Positions 61,954-64,000 of a stretch of DNA of 64,000 nucleotides are shown one piece after another; the stretch's first letter is position 1; each line of letters starts with the position of its first letter. The translations under genes were made by a program, and so were the position numbers. A model generated the notes under the pieces. It was given only the letters and a program-made list of their open reading frames with translations, ran no database searches and was not told where the DNA came from. This DNA is from Sphingomonas pituitosa NBRC 102491 (GTDB lineage: Bacteria > Pseudomonadota > Alphaproteobacteria > Sphingomonadales > Sphingomonadaceae): contig NZ_BCYY01000024.1 of the NCBI RefSeq assembly GCF_001598435.1, forward strand, positions 1 to 64,000, in the 5' to 3' direction.

Positions 61954-62079
61954 ATGGACACCAAGCATATCACGACGATCGAACTCGGCACCGCGAGCCT
62001 CGTGACCTGCGGGGCGATGATGGGGTTCGCCGACAGTGAGGGCGGGCTTACCTGGCAGCCCGGCCTACAGGCCGACTGA
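61954..62079 (+). CDS. lasso peptide precursor A2
   Basis: A 41-residue precursor placed after the C gene. The leader MDTKHITTIELGTASLVTC (19 residues) shares IELG-AS with A1 and again has Thr at -2. The core begins GAMMGFADSEGG, so Gly1-Asp8 ring formation is possible as in A1; both cores share GFAD at positions 5-8. The core is 22 residues and contains one Trp. The ribosome binding site TTGGAGAAG is the same as that of A1. A Cys at -1 and two Met residues in the ring are unusual. Confidence 0.85.
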   Translation: MDTKHITTIELGTASLVTCGAMMGFADSEGGLTWQPGLQAD

Positions 62080-62084
62080 GCGAG

Positions 62085-62112
62085 GCGGGCGGGTGCCGCG
62101 GCATCCGCCCGC
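62085..62112. terminator. hairpin between precursor A2 and the isopeptidase gene
   Basis: GCGGGCGGGTGCC (62085-62097) pairs with GGCATCCGCCCGC (62100-62112) with one G-T pair. It lies between the ends of the convergent genes and is followed by TTCTC. It probably terminates transcription from both sides. Confidence 0.6.
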
Positions 62113-62131
62113 TTCTCGGATCTACCAGGCG

Positions 62132-64000
62132 TCAGGGCGTGGGCGCAGTCTCGCCTCTAGGCTTCTCGGGAATCGTCTGCACCTTCCGCATGGCCTCCCA
62201 GCGCGCGATCTCCGCCTCGCGGCCGGGGGTCTTCACGCCGTTCAGCCAGAAGTCGAACCAGTCGATCGCCCGCGTGTAGGTCGCGAGCCTGTGCGCCGGC
62301 TGCCATTTGATGTGATGCTCGCCGGGGAACACAAACAGGTCGATCGGCCGGTCGAGGTCGCGGAGCGCGGTAAAGCTCTGCAGCGCGGCCCAATATTCGT
62401 CATCGGAGACCTGCGCGAGGATCGGCGCGTGGATCCGCTCCAGATTTGGGGTGATGGCAATCTGCCGCCACAGGGCGCGTGCCTTCTCGCTGTCATCGGT
62501 GATCCGAGGATAGCCCATGCGGTAGAATGCCTTTGCAGCACCCGGCCCGACCCGAATGGGCATGGTCGTATCCCAGCAACAACTGCTCGACGCAAACGCC
62601 GTGAACAACGTGCTATGCAGCAGCGCGAACTGCATGGTTGAGGAGCCGTCGCTCAGCCCGGTGATCCCGATCCGCACCGGATCGGCGATGCCGCGCGCGA
62701 TCGCGACACGGACAGGGGCCTCCACCGCTTCGAGCACGCTGCGGCGGTCGGCGAAGTCCGTGAGGTTGATCCGGTCGCCTTCGACATAGTCGGGCGCCGC
62801 CCTGGCGCCGACCGCCTCGGGCTTGTCGATGCTCAGCACCGCAAAGCCGCGATTGGCAAAGGCCTGGATGGGGTAGTCATCGCCGGTGCCGCCCCGCAGG
62901 AAACCGCGCGACACATATTGCACCACGACCAACGGGTAGCGCTTGCCCGGCTGGTACCCCACCGGCAGGACGAGATCGGCGAAGGAGTCCAGACCGAAGC
63001 TGTTGCGCGCGTAGAGGCGTTCGATTCGCCCGAGAGTCAGGCTGGCGAACTCCGGGTTCGGGTCGAACAGCACGTCGCGCCGCCCGGTGCTCGGATCGAG
63101 CCGCTCGAGCCTTCTTGGCTGCACGGCACCTTCACGGAGGCAGAGGATCTCGGCGCCGTTAGGGACGCAGCTGATCAGCAGGTCCTGGGTCTGGTACAGC
63201 CGACGTGGCTTCGATCTGCCAGGCCGCCACTCATAGATGCCGATATTCTCTCCTCTCACCCCTTCGCGACGGAAGAACCGCACCCCGTCGCCGACCCACC
63301 AGGGGTAGCTTGCGTTGGCGCACTCCGGCGCGGTGCAGGTGAGATGTCGACCGCCGAGATCCGTCTCAAGCATACCCCGATCGGGGCGAAGGCTTCCGGC
63401 CGGGACGCGTATCCTGGCGATCCGCCCGGCGGGGCCGACCGACTGGGTCCAGTTCCCCTCCTGCGTCGAGGCGGCCCCAAGCAATCCCGCCTCGGCGTCG
63501 GTCGCGGGTCGCGTATTTTCCGTCGCCAGGTCGCGGAACCACGTCTTTCGCGCAAGCGGAGCAGGAGGAAACGGGCGATTGCTCGCCGAGGGCGCGAAGC
63601 GATCGTCATAGTGAAAACCCGATCGCCCCTCGTCTCCGATCGCGGCTAGTGCCTCGCGCAACCCGGAATCGGTCGCATAGACGATTCCGCTCCCGCCTGC
63701 CGTCAGCCGGAAGTCGTCGACATCGTCGATGCTGTCGGTGATCGCCTCGCTGCCACTGCCGTCGGTTCGGGCGCGCCAGAGCTGGATCGCCCCCTTGTCG
63801 CGTCGCCGATAGACGATCCACCTGCCATCCGGCGTCCAGCGCGGCGTGATGGCATCGGCAAGCCCCGTGGGAAAATGCGCCTTGCCCCGCATGTCGACGC
63901 GCAAGCGGATGAAATCGCCAGCTTGGTCCACCACAACGGCCCGACCGCTGCCAAGTTCGACAACGACCATCGCGAGGCAATAGCCATTGGCGACAGGATC
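62132..64000 (-). CDS. lasso peptide isopeptidase, 5' end beyond window
   Basis: At least 622 residues of an S9 prolyl-oligopeptidase-like enzyme of the lasso isopeptidase type. Beta-propeller repeats (TPRWTPDGRWIVYRRRD, SIDDVDDFRLTAGGSGIVYA) precede an alpha/beta-hydrolase domain with the catalytic Ser in ITGLSDGSSTMQ, Asp in QVSDDEYWAAL and His in PGEHHIKWQP. The frame is open beyond the first ATG (63970) to base 64000 (DPVANGYCLA), so the N-terminus and a likely signal peptide lie outside. Such enzymes open the ring bond of a cognate lasso peptide. It is convergent with precursor A2. Confidence 0.9.
   Translation of the reverse strand, partial: DPVANGYCLAMVVVELGSGRAVVVDQAGDFIRLRVDMRGKAHFPTGLADAITPRWTPDGRWIVYRRRDKGAIQLWRARTDGSGSEAITDSIDDVDDFRLTAGGSGIVYATDSGLREALAAIGDEGRSGFHYDDRFAPSASNRPFPPAPLARKTWFRDLATENTRPATDAEAGLLGAASTQEGNWTQSVGPAGRIARIRVPAGSLRPDRGMLETDLGGRHLTCTAPECANASYPWWVGDGVRFFRREGVRGENIGIYEWRPGRSKPRRLYQTQDLLISCVPNGAEILCLREGAVQPRRLERLDPSTGRRDVLFDPNPEFASLTLGRIERLYARNSFGLDSFADLVLPVGYQPGKRYPLVVVQYVSRGFLRGGTGDDYPIQAFANRGFAVLSIDKPEAVGARAAPDYVEGDRINLTDFADRRSVLEAVEAPVRVAIARGIADPVRIGITGLSDGSSTMQFALLHSTLFTAFASSSCCWDTTMPIRVGPGAAKAFYRMGYPRITDDSEKARALWRQIAITPNLERIHAPILAQVSDDEYWAALQSFTALRDLDRPIDLFVFPGEHHIKWQPAHRLATYTRAIDWFDFWLNGVKTPGREAEIARWEAMRKVQTIPEKPRGETAPTP

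Noticed and set aside
9229..64000. Search for the right attachment site (copy of the tRNA-Gly 3' end)
   Set aside because: I saw no second copy of the T-arm/acceptor sequence in the window. A systematic search beyond 64000 is needed.
1..64000. Insertion sequences or transposases
   Set aside because: No transposase-like protein or terminal inverted repeats were recognised, although the cargo clearly was acquired.

Overview
The window is high-GC alphaproteobacterial DNA, most likely from a sphingomonad. The Trb/TraG conjugation set with DUF736, DUF2274, DUF2958 and ArdC neighbours, the fused lasso-peptide B protein, and a lasso isopeptidase all fit Sphingomonas, Sphingobium, Novosphingobium or Sphingopyxis. 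No species is named because no housekeeping marker is present.

Left flank (1-9154): a metal-resistance block with a His-rich exported small protein, a czcCBA-type heavy-metal RND efflux operon and a chrB-chrA chromate operon. The chrB leader carries two hairpins, one of which covers the ribosome binding site.

Mobile element (from 9155): a tRNA-Gly(CCC) gene with encoded CCA lies directly before a P4-type tyrosine integrase, the classic left end of an integrative and conjugative element (ICE). Inside come a VapC/Phd toxin-antitoxin pair, the type IV secretion operon trbB-C-D-E-J-L-F-G-I (all minus strand), a CopG-like protein and the coupling protein TraG. After a large cargo block come the VirD2-like relaxase with a possible oriT, a lytic transglycosylase, the TraF peptidase, DUF736, ParB, DUF2958, ArdC, a ParD-like/zeta toxin pair, a frameshifted DUF2285-type gene and a LuxR/LuxI quorum-sensing pair. 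The right attachment site was not found, so the element may run past the window.

Defence cargo (about 23.8-41.3 kb) sits between traG and the relaxase. Its core is a complete DNA phosphorothioation operon dndB-C-D-E-A. No dndFGH restriction genes were recognised. Instead there is a divergently transcribed GHKL (MORC/Hsp90-like) ATPase. On the other side is a five-gene minus-strand operon: a membrane protein, a second DGQHR (DndB-like) protein, a 523-aa protein with a restriction-reader-like N-terminus, a membrane-anchored methyltransferase and a TIR/zinc-ribbon protein. Between dndA and the TIR gene is a 50-aa ribbon-helix-helix repressor with four 16-bp palindromic operators. An AbiEii toxin remnant with a ruined active site marks the left edge of the cargo. 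This block is the best candidate for a new defence system: modification by Dnd combined with effectors other than DndFGH.

Right part (57.4-64.0 kb): an ECF sigma factor and FecR-type anti-sigma factor precede a lasso-peptide cluster laid out as precursor A1, leader peptidase B, cyclase C, precursor A2, and a convergent isopeptidase truncated by the window end. Both precursors predict an eight-residue Gly1-Asp8 ring and share a leader motif. The sigma/anti-sigma pair suggests control by an outer-membrane TonB receptor lying beyond the window.
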